A stretch of 64,000 nt of DNA from Flammula alnicola. Lineage: Eukaryota; Basidiomycota; Agaricomycetes; Agaricales; Strophariaceae. Below are positions 41,684 to 54,492 of the stretch, piece by piece. Both the position numbers and the translations under genes were made by a program. Below the pieces are notes generated by a model. That model was not told where the DNA came from. It made no database searches and saw only the letters and a list, made by a program, of their open reading frames with translations. The DNA lies in NCBI GenBank assembly GCA_015499995.1, contig JADNRV010000173.1, forward strand, positions 1 through 64,000. The letters are read 5' to 3'. How positions within the stretch are numbered: the first letter of the stretch is position 1; each line of letters starts with the position of its first letter.

Positions 41684-44600
41684 GATGTATGAATAGTAGT
41701 GGACTTGGAAAGGATAAAACACTGGTGGTTTGATTCTGGGGTCTGGAGATGGTACACTCGCAAGATTTATGCGTCGAAAGTTGAACTAAAAATAGCGTAT
41801 AACTATGCCGTCCTGACGAACCTGACTGCGGTATGTAGAGAGCCCCACTTGAGACCCTATATTGATTTTGATTCTGATTTTGAGCATTCGGCGTCGATTC
41901 TTATCAAGGGTTCTCAGGAATTTCCGTTTTCTTTCTCCATATACCGAAGTCTCCGTATACGTACTACGTAGTGTCTTTTTCTACTTGCAAACATAATAGC
42001 GAGTGTAGTTCAATTGAGACACCTCGCGATACATTTACTGGCCGCGCAGGAGAAACACAGGCCGAGTTTCACATTTTGACGCTCATGTATCCCTCGTCCA
42101 GCGGCAACTTGAAGGGACATAGATTTCTTGGTTTCGACACCTGCATTCTCAATCAAACGTTCGTTTTATGTCAGTGATATGTATCAGTGTTTTAGCTCAT
42201 GGATACCACATGTTGACGCCTTGTGATATCGAGTGTGAAAGTGCCCGCAAAGAACTTCGTCAGAACCCAGGGACAGTACAAAGAACAGGAATTGGCCCGC
42301 TCTTGTCTGCATTGCAGGTTCGCGCCGGGGGAGAACGATTTGGGTTATGACGAGGTAATACGCGTATTTAACCCCAGTTTGTTGAGATTGCTGACAGATT
42401 ATGCACTTCTAACGCACTGGATAGTGATCAGTGAAGCAAAAATAGAGCTGCTGAGCGCTTTCATAATGTCGGTAGCTCCGGAAAGTATATATACTAGCTA
42501 CCTCCATTGTCTCTCATACCCCGAGGCGGTGATATTGATTGCAGCGAAATTTTACAGACTGGAACACCAAGGTGAGGTGATTATAACAGAGGAACCACTG
42601 AGCGCTAGGCTCTAATGGCCAACAAGAGATCTAATGATAGTAATTTCCAACTGAGAATCAGAGCAAACTTGGTCGAGAAGTGTGAGCCCAGCGACTAAGT
42701 AAACGAATAGGTCATTCTTTGCAACTTTAGCAAATGTTGACGCGTAAATTTATTGAACGAAAGGTCACCCTAATAGTTTGCTAATAGTAATACGATCCGA
42801 ATCGGAACAAATTCAAGGTCAGAGGGAGGCAAGTTCTTTTTTTCTTTATTCCTCACCTCTACGATTTATTGCCTTTTTGCTGTATATTGTTTACATCAGG
42901 ATTTCTCGAGGATTTTCATTCAGAATCTTTGTCCTGTCTTTGCCTCAGATCGTTGAGCGCTTGAGCTGTCGCATTGCAATTTCGCCATTCGAGCTGTGAT
43001 ATTCTTGCGCATATATCAGCCCATTCCGACTCGGATGTTGTGCCGTGGCTGACAGTAATGCGGGCGTGCACATTCAGTTCCTACATGCAAGTTATAGTGA
43101 ATCTGAATGGTGTGGGTACTAGGATAAGGTCTGTCATCCAGCTCCTGCTTTATTCGACCTCTCCTTCAAGTTGGTATCATTCCGTGTAGAGTTAATGCTC
43201 TTAGGATTGCGAGGTGTTCTCATCTAGTAGAAAACGTACAAGATCGAGCCCGCTAGATTCTCATAACTTGTAATCTCAATTATCGGATCCTCGCTTTAGG
43301 GTCTGTATGATCGTAGTATATCGTGCGATACACCTTTGTTAGAGTAGATCAGGACACAATGATACTGCGCATATTTCAATTTCATCTCTCTAAATAAAAC
43401 ACACATTGTATTGTATATACATGGCGAGCAGGAGACGTGAGATCGTGATGAGAACCACCAATTGAAATTGTATCGCACTTGACTGAGACCTGTACTCGTA
43501 CAAGAGAAGTGTGAAGGAAAAGAAGGACAACAACGCTTGGCATCAACCTGTCGTCAGATGTTCGAGCACATTTCTGTCCATTCGGCCATATTTTGCATAG
43601 AGGTTTCTCTGGAGGATGGGTAGTAAGTGAACTATAAGCGCCGCACCTCATTGTACGCCATCACTTTGTTATTTAACTCGTACCAGCTGCGGGGTGCGTA
43701 TTGAAAAGTAATCCAGCCAGTAGTAGCAACAGCCTTCTCACCAGCATCTATTTCAAGACTTCTGCTGAGTCTGATGCGAATCATTGTTGGTGGGCGCCGC
43801 TGAGGCGCAAGTCGGGCACATCGGAGAAGTTTGATCGGAGATTGAACGGAAGAGAAATTCATCCCCGCGAGTGCGAGGAAGGCCGGGACATTGAGGGCCG
43901 AGCCGAGCTGGATTCTTGGAATTGGATGTCGTTGTTCATGGCCTTAAGAAGGCTGCAGGCTGTACTTCTCTTCTTCTGAATCTTGAGAGAAACTGAGCTG
44001 TGCCGGGAAATAATGGGCCATGTCGAAGCGCACATCAGCTTCAAGTTGATATTTCTCGGATTCAAACATCTTCGAAGCTGATTAGTAAGTAGGCCATCAG
44101 TTATATCCAAAATATAGAGAGCGTATATCAGTGACCTTGTCTGGTCCTTAGCAGTTAACGACAATGAAATCCTTCTTTTGTTTGACCACCAATCACACGA
44201 AGCTGACATGTCGCTAATAGAGCGCGTGTGCACTCAGTAGCGAGAGCTCTGTCTTGGGAAACGAGTTGGAACTCAAGTATGACCATATCAGTAACCGACA
44301 TTGATTGGTACCACATCCTCGTTCATTTCAAAGTTCAAGGTCCTTGTGCCCAACCGTTGTACCACTATGCCTGACCCTCTATATGCCTCGGAGTCTTATA
44401 AGTTACAATGAAGGTATACAACTATTCTCCGGATTTTAACAGTTAACTTTTAGCACAGAACAATCATTTCATGCGTAGCTCGAAGCACGTTCAGATCTAA
44501 CCGCAAATATCGGGGACAGCAGAGGCATGATCATCTCGGTTACCAGTCACGGTAAGTATCGGGGGAGCAGCCTGCGCCCAGCCCTCGTTCAAGCAAGCGA

Positions 44601-45635
44601 AATATCCGATCGCCGAACTTTAGCAAGGGATTCGTAGTTACTTATAATTACCTCTATACACGGGTTGCTTACATTTCCCCAACCCAACACTGTTGCATGA
44701 AAGCTCATTGTGATCTTCAGACATCCATCGCACCGGTTTGCTCTTTCACTTACGATTTCCGAGGGATATAATAAATACCATGGTCAATTAAACCTGAAGT
44801 ATGTCCGTTGAAAGGTTCTATCATAAACCATTACGACTACTCACTCTCACGATTAACGAAACAATGGCATCAATATAAATTGACTGACAGGAAGAAAAAT
44901 AAAACGCCAAGGCCATGTGGATCCTGACACTCGCAGCCATTCATTAATATTCATTGTTTACTTGTCAGATCCCACTTCTTACCATGATTTGGGGGACTGT
45001 CGAGTCTAAGTCTTGAAATAGAAGATGATACTTATTTTAATAATGAAAAAGTTGGTCGATAGAAGCACACTGAGCCGGGAAGCAGTACCCCTCAGAGGTT
45101 GAGGCGGCGTTTCACTCAGACGCCCTGCAGGAGCATCGCACAAATTTAGCCTTGTACATATTTTGTTTTCCCACGTCGGAACTCTCCGGGGACGTCATCC
45201 TTTGGTTGGGTTCAGAAATGTAAACTCAATCCACATTGACGCCAATTATTTCTACTCTTCTAACCAGAACGCGCCTCCTGGGTCATTTCTCTGCCTTTTT
45301 TTCATTGGGCGCTATGGAGTCGCGCTCTACTGTCGGAAGCTCCGTCCCCTATCTGCCGCCAATCCGTTTTTCTCGCTAACAATTGACAATCGTCATCTGT
45401 CTATCCTATCCTATCTTTGGCTCGCATGTTCCGAGTCCTCGTCTCCTCAATTCTGGGGAAGTCTATAGTTATGTGGCTTCTTGAAGGCTCCCACGTTCCA
45501 GGGTTAAAAATAACCAAGTCATCTTAAGTGAGTGGGCTTAGAAGGTTTCTTCTGAGTTGACGATACATATAAGGGGGTTAGGCGACGTCGCAAGTTCTCT
45601 TCATTCAATTCAGCTTCACATTTCGTTCTTCTGTC
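41684..45635. other. gene-poor interval, about 4 kb
   Basis: AT-rich and without a model I can support. Open frames at 42223-42615 (+) and 43632-43862 (-) are the longest. A minus stretch around 43830-43950 gives LGSALNVPAFLALAGMNFS in one frame after a possible acceptor, but no partner exon was found. A TATAAGG box near 45568 belongs to the next gene. Confidence 0.35.
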
Positions 45636-47790
45636 ATGGCTGTTGATATCCCGAGAACGTTTGGTGCCCTTCTTATTGGAGGGGTCACTGCGTCCTTGTT
45701 GGTATTTTCTCAGGCTTCGACCCCAGATATCTCTAATTGACTTTTTATTCTTTTCTACATAGGTTGTCCGGTTTGGTGGTCATTCAAATCGTTATATACT
45801 TCAAGCTATATCCTGGTGATCTCACTTATTTGAAGGCTCTTGTATGTCGTCGTCGACATTCATTCGTATCTTTGCTTGATGTTGACATTATTTTTGCCCA
45901 TCTAGGTCCTAGCCGTCTGGTATGTTATCTCCTCAACATTTCGCATGATTAATCCCGGGACGCTTTCTAGGTTCCTAGACACCTTCCATACCGCACTGAT
46001 ATGGTCGGGACTTTGGAACTACCTAATAAGCAATTACGGAGCTCGGAACTTTGGCAATAACATCCCTTGGTAAGATTTTTTTCACCGTTGTCGCACTATT
46101 CGCTTTTGTTGATGCCATACTATTACAGGAATATCGCGGTTCGTTTTCGTACCTAGTTCTACCTACCACTGGTCGCAGAGTTGATCATAATACTCACATT
46201 TTCCAGTTTTCGGTCGTTACGACTGTGAGTACCCTTTGATTTATCGAGCAGCACAACACTCACTCTCATCTTGTACCATGATTAAAGGCTATTCTCACTT
46301 TCTTCGTTCATATGTGGGCTTCTTTTTTCCTCCTCCTCTTCCCTGCTCGGCGGTTAACGAGTTCGCAACCGATAAAGATTCTTTGCACATCGCATTTTCA
46401 TGCGTAAGTCTACACCCACCTGCACGTCCCGCTTGCTAATAACGCCAACAGTCAGTCGAAAAAATTACTGGGTAACGGTGCCTATTGTATGTCTACTCTT
46501 TCTACTTATGATACGCTGGCGTTTGACTCGCAGTGCCAGATTATCCTTGCTACCCTTCGTCTCCGTAAGCCCTCGTTTCATGTGCTTGTCATCATCTCTC
46601 AGCTTTGTGTGCTTACCTACCAACCTTGAACTACCTAGTTGCAGCATCCGGTGAGTCTCTGCAATGCATCCAAAACTTGTCCTTACATCGGGTGTGTCAT
46701 TCAGTGTCGACCAGCGAGATGTGCGTCGCGCTGCCTTTCTATTTCAGATTCACATTTTGAATTCCGTTGTTTGCAGGCTACATCTGAAGACGTTCATGAG
46801 TTTCAGAGCGGAAGTCCAAGTAACCATGGGCAAGTCATCATTAAGCTGTTTTACTGACCATTTCGATATTGCAGTGGGTTTTCACCACAGGCCTAGCGCT
46901 CTCGAGTGCTGTTGATATCTTGGTGACCACCTCCCTCTTCATCCTTCTTCACACCAGCAGGACGGGAGCGGCAAAGTCAGTTCTTTTCCCATAATCACAC
47001 ATTTGAGGTTGCTCATGAAATTTCCAATTGTGTTTAGCTTGAACGCTATGATCGACTCACTGATCCGGTTTGCGTTCGAGACTGGCTCTCTGACATGGTG
47101 CGTAGTCTTTCGATAAACTCCCGCTAATGATCTGACACATATTATGCGCTCGCAGCGCCGGCACTGTGATATCCATGATCTGCGTGGGTGTCCTCACAAC
47201 CCTTCGATTTCTATCCATCTCACCAAACTAAACACAGTGGCTATCGATGCCCACTAACCTTATTTGGCTGGGATTGCATTTTGTCATCGGAAAACGTATG
47301 CAAAGTGGTATTCAAAACATCTACGAACAAAGGCTAACATCGTGCTTAAAACAGTCTACGCAAACTCCTTGCTCGTCACGTACGTGTCCAGATCCAAAAA
47401 CGTGTCTTCGAGGTGTTATTGAGCGTTGTGTTGTTTATGCGTTGATTTCTAGTCTAAATACGCGAGACCAAATTCGCCGTTCACAGGCTACTGATTATCC
47501 GGCCGCTGTGATCGTCGATACACTTCGCCGACGCAGCGTTTATCCGGATCACTTTGCGGTATGCCATGCAATTGCCCTTTAGTTAGTTAGTGGCAGACGT
47601 GAATAAACTGACGATAAGCCCTCATCGACTTCACAGCTCTCTGGTGTGCCCGAGTCGAAGGTATCTAAAGGACGAGTGGTTAGTCTTTCTTTCTTTGTGG
47701 GCACTGAGGAATGCAGATGATGATTTCGTCCTCCACATATGTACACAGCTGGAAGTTAATGTGGAGAGGAGTGTGCATTATGATGGATAG
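45636..47790 (+). CDS. seven-helix membrane protein, DUF6534-like family (304 aa, 21 exons)
   Basis: The model closes with 21 exons: 45636-45697, 45763-45841, 45906-45919, 45971-46069, 46129-46138, 46207-46224, 46288-46313, 46378-46403, 46452-46486, 46534-46564, 46639-46650, 46705-46720, 46777-46819, 46875-46975, 47038-47097, 47156-47183, 47238-47295, 47355-47379, 47453-47558, 47637-47660 and 47749-47790. The product follows the mushroom seven-helix family throughout: DIPRTFGALLIGGVTASLL, VIQIVIYFKLYP, VWFLDTFHTALIWSGLWNYL, HIFFAHRIF, STSEMLHLKTF, WVFTTGLALSSAVDILVTTS, NAMIDSLIRFAFETGSLTC, ISMICWLSMPTNLIWLG and NSLLVTLNTRDQIRRSQ. The topology resembles a receptor, but no ligand or activity is known. 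Several exons are 10-18 nt. Phase fixes the 16-nt exon at 46705-46720, because skipping it creates a stop. The first donor (GTTGGT) is non-consensus. Confidence 0.85.
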
Positions 47791-49390
47791 TGCAAGAGCC
47801 TTCGAGTTCAGCAATGTCCCCCCCTAAACACTATACCCTCGTTGACCTCTTAGCTGCGTCTGAGAGTACTTGATGTACTCCGCCCCATGTCCTATTTACT
47901 TTATTTATTTTATGTGCTTTGTATGTCTGTTATGATTCGACCGCATACACGACTATCTGACTATATTCTCTACGTGGACTGTATATCTGAGTAACCAGTA
48001 CTTAGATGAGGACGAGATGCTCGAAGAAACTCAATTCCGCGCACAAGAAATAAATAATATACCTACGTAGGGAGCAGTACACGGCCCAGCTGCTCTACCG
48101 TTCTCCTTGACAACGGCGATGGCTCGGTCGTCAGAGTAGAGGAGTGATGTGAGGATAGGAAGGCCAGAGTATCCCGAGCAAATCAGAACGCGGGATCGAC
48201 CGTTTTCCTTTCAACTTGTCATCATGGCACATCCGTACGGCGTGCCTTTACCACTACCGACGTGCTCAACCCTCTCTGTGTTCGCTCGACATCCGCACAG
48301 CTGCTGGCGTCATAGCGTGCCATTAGGTTTTGAGGCGAGCACGAAGCTGCCTGTTGGAACTTGGAAGTTACCTGGTTGGTCGGTGAGGTATGCATCCCAT
48401 CTGCATCTCCTCTCGCTGTATGTTCACTTCCCTCATCTTATGAGCAGCTCCAACCAACTTCTGTGATGGTCTAACCCTCGGCTTTGAATCCCGCGTCCTC
48501 GCCTCTCTATCCCGGTTGGTGCGTTGTCCTTTTGTATGGATCGATCCTGGGTCGGTCAGTGATATTCATGTCTCGCAATCGCCTCCACTGCGCAGTCTTG
48601 AGCTCATTCATTAAGTACGCTGTGCGTTGCCAGGTGCCTTCGCCGTTCTTCTCTCTATAAATTCAAATTCCTACTATCTATATTTGTCGGTCAGCGTCAA
48701 CCGTCAACTCCCAGACCTTTTCGAGGATTCCACCCTCAGTCCCTCTCCGATCCTTTGAAACTTTCGGTACTATCTATGATAGTTTATAATTTACGCCCTT
48801 CGCAAATGAGATTTATTTACAGATTACCTTCCGCTCAAGTACTTTCTACGCCAAGTTCTGCGTCCTTTTTTGCTTTGTATCCACCTATAACTCGAAATAT
48901 ATTGCGTAAAAAGTGGACTTTGTAAGAAAGGACAAGGTAGAATGAGTTTTCCATCACATTTCCTTGAAGATTCTTGCAAGGATAAGCAAGTCGACAATGC
49001 GCTTATTTATCTGCTGTTCAATTCGTGGAGGTCTATGTAAAATGGCTTGCCGGATCAGCGGTCCGGGTAGTAGCGATGTAGAACCGTGTTCCCACGAAAT
49101 TCAGCCGCATTCAACTTCCCTTTGACAATGACATCCAGCATGGTTCGCGAGCGCCTGCCCTGCCGTGCTTCTACAAGTACGACGGTACCAGGTTGGAAGG
49201 ATACCCAGCATGCTCAAGTTACCCCTCCATCTCATACCTTGCTCTTAAAGTGCTTGTGCTTCGACAATCACTGATATGTTTCGTTCATTCGAAGCTGGCA
49301 TCCAAACATCCTGATTGCGGTTCTACTTAGGGATCTCGATACTCTTCGCGATTCTATGTCTCCAATTCGGTTACAGATATACCCCTAGCC
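47791..49390. other. intergenic, holding one copy of a dispersed repeat
   Basis: The 3' flank of the seven-helix gene and promoter region of the next gene. About 48160-48640 is similar to 61130-61720 (see repeat entries). The rest shows no gene. Confidence 0.4.
48160..48640. repeat. dispersed diverged repeat C, copy 1
   Basis: Shares ordered blocks with 61130-61720: CCGAGCAAATCAG / CCGAGCAAATGAGG, TTTCAACTTGTCATCATGGCACATC / CTTCAACTTTTCATCGTGGC, then ACCGACGTG...ACAGCTGCTGGCGTC / ATCGACATG...ACAGCTGACGGCGTC and TCTCTATCCCGGTTGGTGCGT / TCTCTATTCCATCGGTGCGT. Identity by eye is 60-75%. No coding potential. Confidence 0.5.
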
Positions 49391-52300
49391 ATGGCATCTC
49401 GTCCCAGTGCCCACTATAACCACCCCAGGAACGATTCAGATCCGTATGGACCACCACCCTACGCTTACATCCCAGTTGACCCGTTCAAGCCGTTTCTTAC
49501 ATTCAGTCTCAACAATATCTTTCGGCGTGGTGTTGAAAATTCTGCGGGGGGTTTGGAGGGTCCAATTGACGTGCCTACGCCGCTGACCTACATGACACCC
49601 AGACGGAGGATTGGAGCGAACCACAGGCACAACCATCATCAAAATGATCATGGCAATGCGGACGTGGAGGCCACAGCTGGGGATTATGACTATGATGATG
49701 GTCGGTAATATCTCCCCGCTGGTCCTTATCTTTCCAACCATACTGATACCTGTACGCGTCCAGATCCTTATCGAAGCGTCAATGGCCCGCCGAGAATGCA
49801 CATACCCGCACCCGCACGACGAGTAGGACGACCTGGCGTAGAATTTGCTCATTACTCGGGCTATCGCAACCCAGACCCTTCGATGCTGAGGTCATCTGTC
49901 CCAAGTCGTCGACCAGACATAGGGTTTTCGAGAGATGAAAGTGCTTTGCTGGAATCTGGAGATATGGATGGACCTTCAATGCGTCCAGGTCGGGATGGTT
50001 CGAGAAGGAGCGGAGGTGGTCGTAGGAGCAGGAGTGGAAGTAGGAGTGACAGAGGCGCAGCAAGAGGGAGGAGTCGGGATGTCAATCAAGAACGCCGACA
50101 GGAGATAGAGAAGCAGCGAGAACAGTTACGCCAATTAATCTCGCAAGAGGCCAGACGATTGACAGAAACTCTCAACCCCCCAGTACTTGTCGATTCATGG
50201 ACTGCTGTGGCGGGCGATATAGAAGGAATTGTACACCCCTCGTACGCACCGCGTCGCAACTCGACCCCGGCGGCAGCGACAGCTTCGCGGAGAAGAAGAA
50301 ATGATGAAAGGACCCCGCCGCTTGCAAATCGCAACTCTGAACCGCGGCTCAGTTCGAGTCTAAGTCACAGTCGCAGCCCTACCAATCTCCAGCATTCGTT
50401 CGTTTGCTCACGCGAGCTCTGTCTCTCTTGCATCGGCTCCATCCCCTCTTGGCCTTGAATTGCTGTCCGATGCCCCATCATCACCTTATCTGAGGCAAAG
50501 TGCCCCCGTATCGGGTCTCCAATCAACGGACTTCGGTTTCGACTTCTCAGTAACAGAACCACAGGTCGTTAATGAACCGCCTAGTGAATTCGAATTATCG
50601 CCTGCTGTTGTGGGCGCTGGCGCGGGTGTTGGTGAAGACGCTGAAGGACATGCACTATCTCCATACCCAGGACGTCGCAATCATGGAACTCCTCCAGATG
50701 CCCTTTTAGAAAACCAATTCGCACTCTTTTCCAGGCCAACGAGTACCACTCCCATCGCAGTTCTAACGAACCGATACACCCTATTCCAGTATGGAATCCC
50801 ACTCCTAGCGTTGAGCATGACCCAATTATGCTCCCTCTCGACAATTATATTCCGCCTGTAGATGCAAATTCGACGCCTTTTCTGCCTCATGATTTTCCGC
50901 CATCTCCTTGGAGTCGCAGCCCTAGTCCCATCGCCGACATTTACTATTCGTCTCATCATGCGGACTCTGTCTCTATCACGTTGTCTGGATCTTTTCGTCC
51001 ATTGGGGCAAGTAACAGAACCACAGGTTGTTAACGAGCTCACGATGATTGTCTCGACCACTCCTCCATTGTCCCAATCTTCTACCGGCTCTTTTCGCCCA
51101 CCACCACCTCTGCCAATTCCAAGTGCCTGCCGATGTTTACCCTCACCCTCCACGCCATCTACCTCCTCGGTTCCGGCTCAGGCAGAACCAGCATCACCCT
51201 TGCCAACGACTCGGCATACGCATCAGGTTTTGTATTTTCCCCCTTCCACCTCCATTCCTCCGTCGCCTTCTTCAAAGTCACCCTCACCATCTATACCGGC
51301 CCGGCCCGGCCTTTCCACGGTTATCCATGTCTCCGGCCATGCTCTCGCTCTCGCCGGCGCTTTATCCTCCCAGCCTATACTAGATATCAATCATCTCAAT
51401 AACAATATCCCCACCTCAAAACCCAATTGTACTCCCTCAACGCGAGCGTACATCCTCGCTTTTCTCATGGATACCCTGCCCAGGCAGCTGTACCTGTACA
51501 TGCTCCTTCGCCTACCGTATCTGGATTCTGTACTTCTCGAGGGTGATGAGGATATTTGAGGAGGCGGAGATGAGCATGCCGATGATCGGGCAGGGGATAT
51601 TGAATGCGATTAGGGCAAAGGCCGGAATAGGGATGGAGTACGAGGCTGGGATGAATACCGTTGTGAGAAGTGTGGAAACTGGTACGGGTATGCATAAGGG
51701 TATGAGTCAACCGCGCTTGCCGTGGGCATTCGAGCTGGAACCACCGGCGGAGAGTGTTGCATACGCGAATTTGCAGAAGACGTGGCAGGCGTTTATCGAT
51801 TCGCTTTTGAGGGAGTGGAAGACTCTGAATATCATTTCGGTGCTGTTGCTCTCGTAAGTGTGGTTTTCTTTCGCTTTATCATTCTGCATTCCGTTCCTCT
51901 TGATAAGCTAGCTAACGACTTTCTTGCCCTTTCTTGTCCCTCTGCATTTTTGTGTGTATGTGATTTACTTCACGCATACATTTATCAATCGTCATGAAAC
52001 CACTGTATATGCATAACTCAGTGCTATCCTCACGATCCTGCAAATCGAAAGTGCCGCCTCGGATCCTCTCACGCGATATTCGGCACTGCTTTCTATGCTA
52101 TGCGCTCTTACGAGTCTCCTCTATGGGTGCATACACATCATTAGATTTGGTACGATGCGGAAGACATATAAGGGCGCTGAATGGGCTCAGGTAGATGTCG
52201 TTCTGTTTTATTTCCTTTGGTCTGGTTTTATTTGTTTCAGTCTTTTCTCTTCTTCATTCGTTGGATAGATGGATGGATGGATCTCGGAAGCTGCCAATAT

Positions 52301-52926
52301 GCGTTCGCTTGCTTTCAGATATGCCTTCTCGACGTATCTTTTATTCTCCTCGTTTCATTACCGCTGTCCCAAGTTCTGGATCCAAAAGTTGTTATTATTG
52401 AGCTAACGAACTTCTTTTTTTTCGTTAGGAAGCACAACAGTCGAGGACGGGTATATTCTGGAATATATGGGTATTACTCGCTATGCCAGCAACGTGGCTC
52501 GCTTGGTATGTATTTTTCTTTATCACTTCTCCTTCCCTCCTTCCCGACCTTTCCTCCCATTTCTTTTTGCTGGGATGTACGCACGCTCACTTAGTAGCAC
52601 GTACTAACCTTTGATAATATCCTAGGTCCATGACCCTCTATATAATCACGATAATGGCTTTCGTCTGGCGGACCTCTCCTTTCCCTTCGTCGTCGTCGTC
52701 TACCTTAAGCTCGGCGCAAATCCTTGTGCCGCGTATAGTCATTACTCTCGTCCTTTCTCTTGGGCTGGTGTATTTCGTCTTGATAGCAGCTACGCTACGG
52801 AGATATGGAGATATGATGGACCGGGCGTGGCAGAGACGGATTTGGGGGTGTTCACGCCCGGGGCCCTCTTCTTTCTCGAGTTGGTTTGGGTATGTGAGTT
52901 TTTTAGCTTCGGGGGGTTCGTTGTAA
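49391..52926 (+). CDS. long disordered protein with C-terminal membrane domain (866 aa)
   Basis: Eight exons give a closed frame: 49391-49700, 49764-50241, 50393-50627, 50735-51542, 51631-51853, 52022-52190, 52429-52505 and 52626-52926. The first junction and the last three are secure. Those at 50241/50393, 50627/50735 and 51542/51631 are inferred from phase. The N-terminal ~600 residues are low complexity, rich in Ser, Pro, Arg and Asn, with an RS-like basic stretch, a short coiled coil (QERRQEIEKQREQLRQL) and a repeated VTEPQVVNE motif. The C-terminus is the conserved part of an uncharacterised Agaricomycete family: LQKTWQAFIDSLLREWKTL, then four hydrophobic helices with DPLTRYSALLSMLCAL, FGTMRKTYKGAEWAQEAQ and LIAATLRRYGDMMDRAWQRR. 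Function unknown. Confidence 0.78.
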
Positions 52927-53604
52927 TGTATGGTGTGCGATGACGATGACGATGAGGATTGAGATGGGTTGGTGTTGTCTGCATCCAAATTGACCTGTCT
53001 CCTTCCACTTATATTTTTCTCCCTTCTTTCGTAGCTACAGTATAGCAATCTCTCGTCTTGTCTCTTTGAATATGGGCGCATGGGCCATCTGCAATTGATC
53101 GAGATTCGAGATCTGCAAAGCGTCGACGCATTGATCCTTGAAGGGACTGGGAGTAATTTACGAAAAATAGGTTTTCCCGAAACATGCTGAAATGTTCCAA
53201 CTGAAATCTACTGATCTATACAGAAATTGGCGGAATAACTCGAAAGAACTCAAATTTCACCAGATTGTCGCAGATCTGACCTCCACCGTCAGATTTTTGG
53301 AGCGAGCCTTTTCGCTGGGCCGGTGAGTGCGCCTCACCACTTCGTGGTCCTCTTTCGTCTCGCAAGGTAGTTCAGTTATTCACTGAAACAATATTGCTTT
53401 ATGTATAGGTACAGTCTCCACAACACCAGCAGCCGTAGATACTTCAAGTTCGTCATAGTCTAACTTCGATATAAACATACATACATAGCACAATCTTCAG
53501 AGCGAACCATAGGCAACTATATTTGTATAAATTTCTCTTCCTGCTGATCATCATCGCCCTGTTTCGACACGTTGGTAGCATCATCGGAGAATTGGAGCCA
53601 ATCC
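52927..53604. other. convergent intergenic interval
   Basis: The 3' flanks of the membrane-domain gene (+) and the SDR gene (-). No gene seen. Confidence 0.45.
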
Positions 53605-54492
53605 TCAGAAGTAATTCTGCTCGAGATCGGCTAGCAGCGAAGGTTGAGTAGGGTGCCATCCGAGCGCTTCCTGAGTTTGCTTGCTCGAGGTCGGATTGTC
53701 GATGCCAGCCGGGGTTCCGAGGAAGCCGATATGAGCAACCGCTTCCTCCGGGGTCTTGCTGACGACGGGAACGTTGAGATGTTTACCGATCACCTGCGCG
53801 ATATCGCGGAACGGTACACCTTCCTCCGCGACACCGTGATACCTGACGCCGGCGGAACCCTTCTCGAGCGCCAGCCTGTACAGACGGGCTGCGTCGACGC
53901 GGTGTACAGCAGGCCAGCGGTTGAGGCCTTCGCCGACGTAGGCTGATGCGCCCTTTGCGCGTGCGATGCTGATAAGAGCCGGGACAAACCCGTGATCCCC
54001 CTTGCCATGCACGGTGGGCGAGAGGCGAATCACCGACGAGCGTACGCCTTTCGAGGCGAATGAGAGCGCCAACTCCTCGGAAGCCACGCGAAGCGCACCA
54101 AGTCCGGCTGGATCGCCCGCGTCTTGTTCCCTTCCTAGCCTGCCTGGGGTGAGTCCCAGGGTGCCAGAGGTGCCGATGAAGGGGCGATTCGTGCCCTCGA
54201 GCGCAGCGCAGATTGTCTGAATGGCGAGGTGGTCCTTCTTGGCAGAATTGGCGAAGTCGGAGAAGTCGTGGATAAAGGCAAGGTGGATAACGCCATCTGA
54301 CTCTGCCGCTCCGCGCTTCAAGGTATCGAGATCGTCGAGAGAACCGCGCAGGACCTCGACACCGAGGGATTCGAGCGATTTTGCGGAGGCGTCCGAGCGT
54401 GCAAGGCCGACGACTTGGTGTCCAGCAGCAAGGAGATCCTCGACGACAGCAGAGCCGATGAAGCCCGTAGCGCCAGTAACGAAAACACGCAT
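53605..54492 (-). CDS. NAD(P)-dependent epimerase/dehydratase-like protein (extended SDR)
   Basis: A single intronless frame of 295 residues starts at the first ATG. The Rossmann nucleotide-binding motif is at the very N-terminus (VFVTGATGFIGSAVV, residues 3-17), followed by VVGLARSDA (second strand, with Arg/Ser favouring NADP) and DGVIHLAFIH. Further motifs are GTSGTLGLTP, RLSPTVHGKGDHGF and the LALEKGSAGVRYHGVAEEGVPFRDIA region. The usual YxxxK is not obvious. This matches the atypical/extended SDR subgroup annotated as NAD-dependent epimerase or SDR_a5-like in bacteria and fungi. The substrate is unknown. The lack of introns and higher GC content stand out against its intron-rich neighbours. 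Confidence 0.88.
   Translation of the reverse strand: MRVFVTGATGFIGSAVVEDLLAAGHQVVGLARSDASAKSLESLGVEVLRGSLDDLDTLKRGAAESDGVIHLAFIHDFSDFANSAKKDHLAIQTICAALEGTNRPFIGTSGTLGLTPGRLGREQDAGDPAGLGALRVASEELALSFASKGVRSSVIRLSPTVHGKGDHGFVPALISIARAKGASAYVGEGLNRWPAVHRVDAARLYRLALEKGSAGVRYHGVAEEGVPFRDIAQVIGKHLNVPVVSKTPEEAVAHIGFLGTPAGIDNPTSSKQTQEALGWHPTQPSLLADLEQNYF

Noticed and set aside
42223..42615. Plus-strand open frame of 130 codons
   Set aside because: Composition is erratic, no recognisable motif, and nothing in the flanks supports a gene.
43632..43979. Overlapping frames on both strands with a short hydrophobic stretch
   Set aside because: One frame looked protein-like (NVPAFLALAGMNFS), but no partner exon or consistent splice phase could be found.
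50242..50734. Two frameshifts in the long membrane-domain gene
   Set aside because: At first the frame changes looked like indels, but introns 50242-50392 and 50628-50734 restore phase with acceptable splice sites and the whole model closes.
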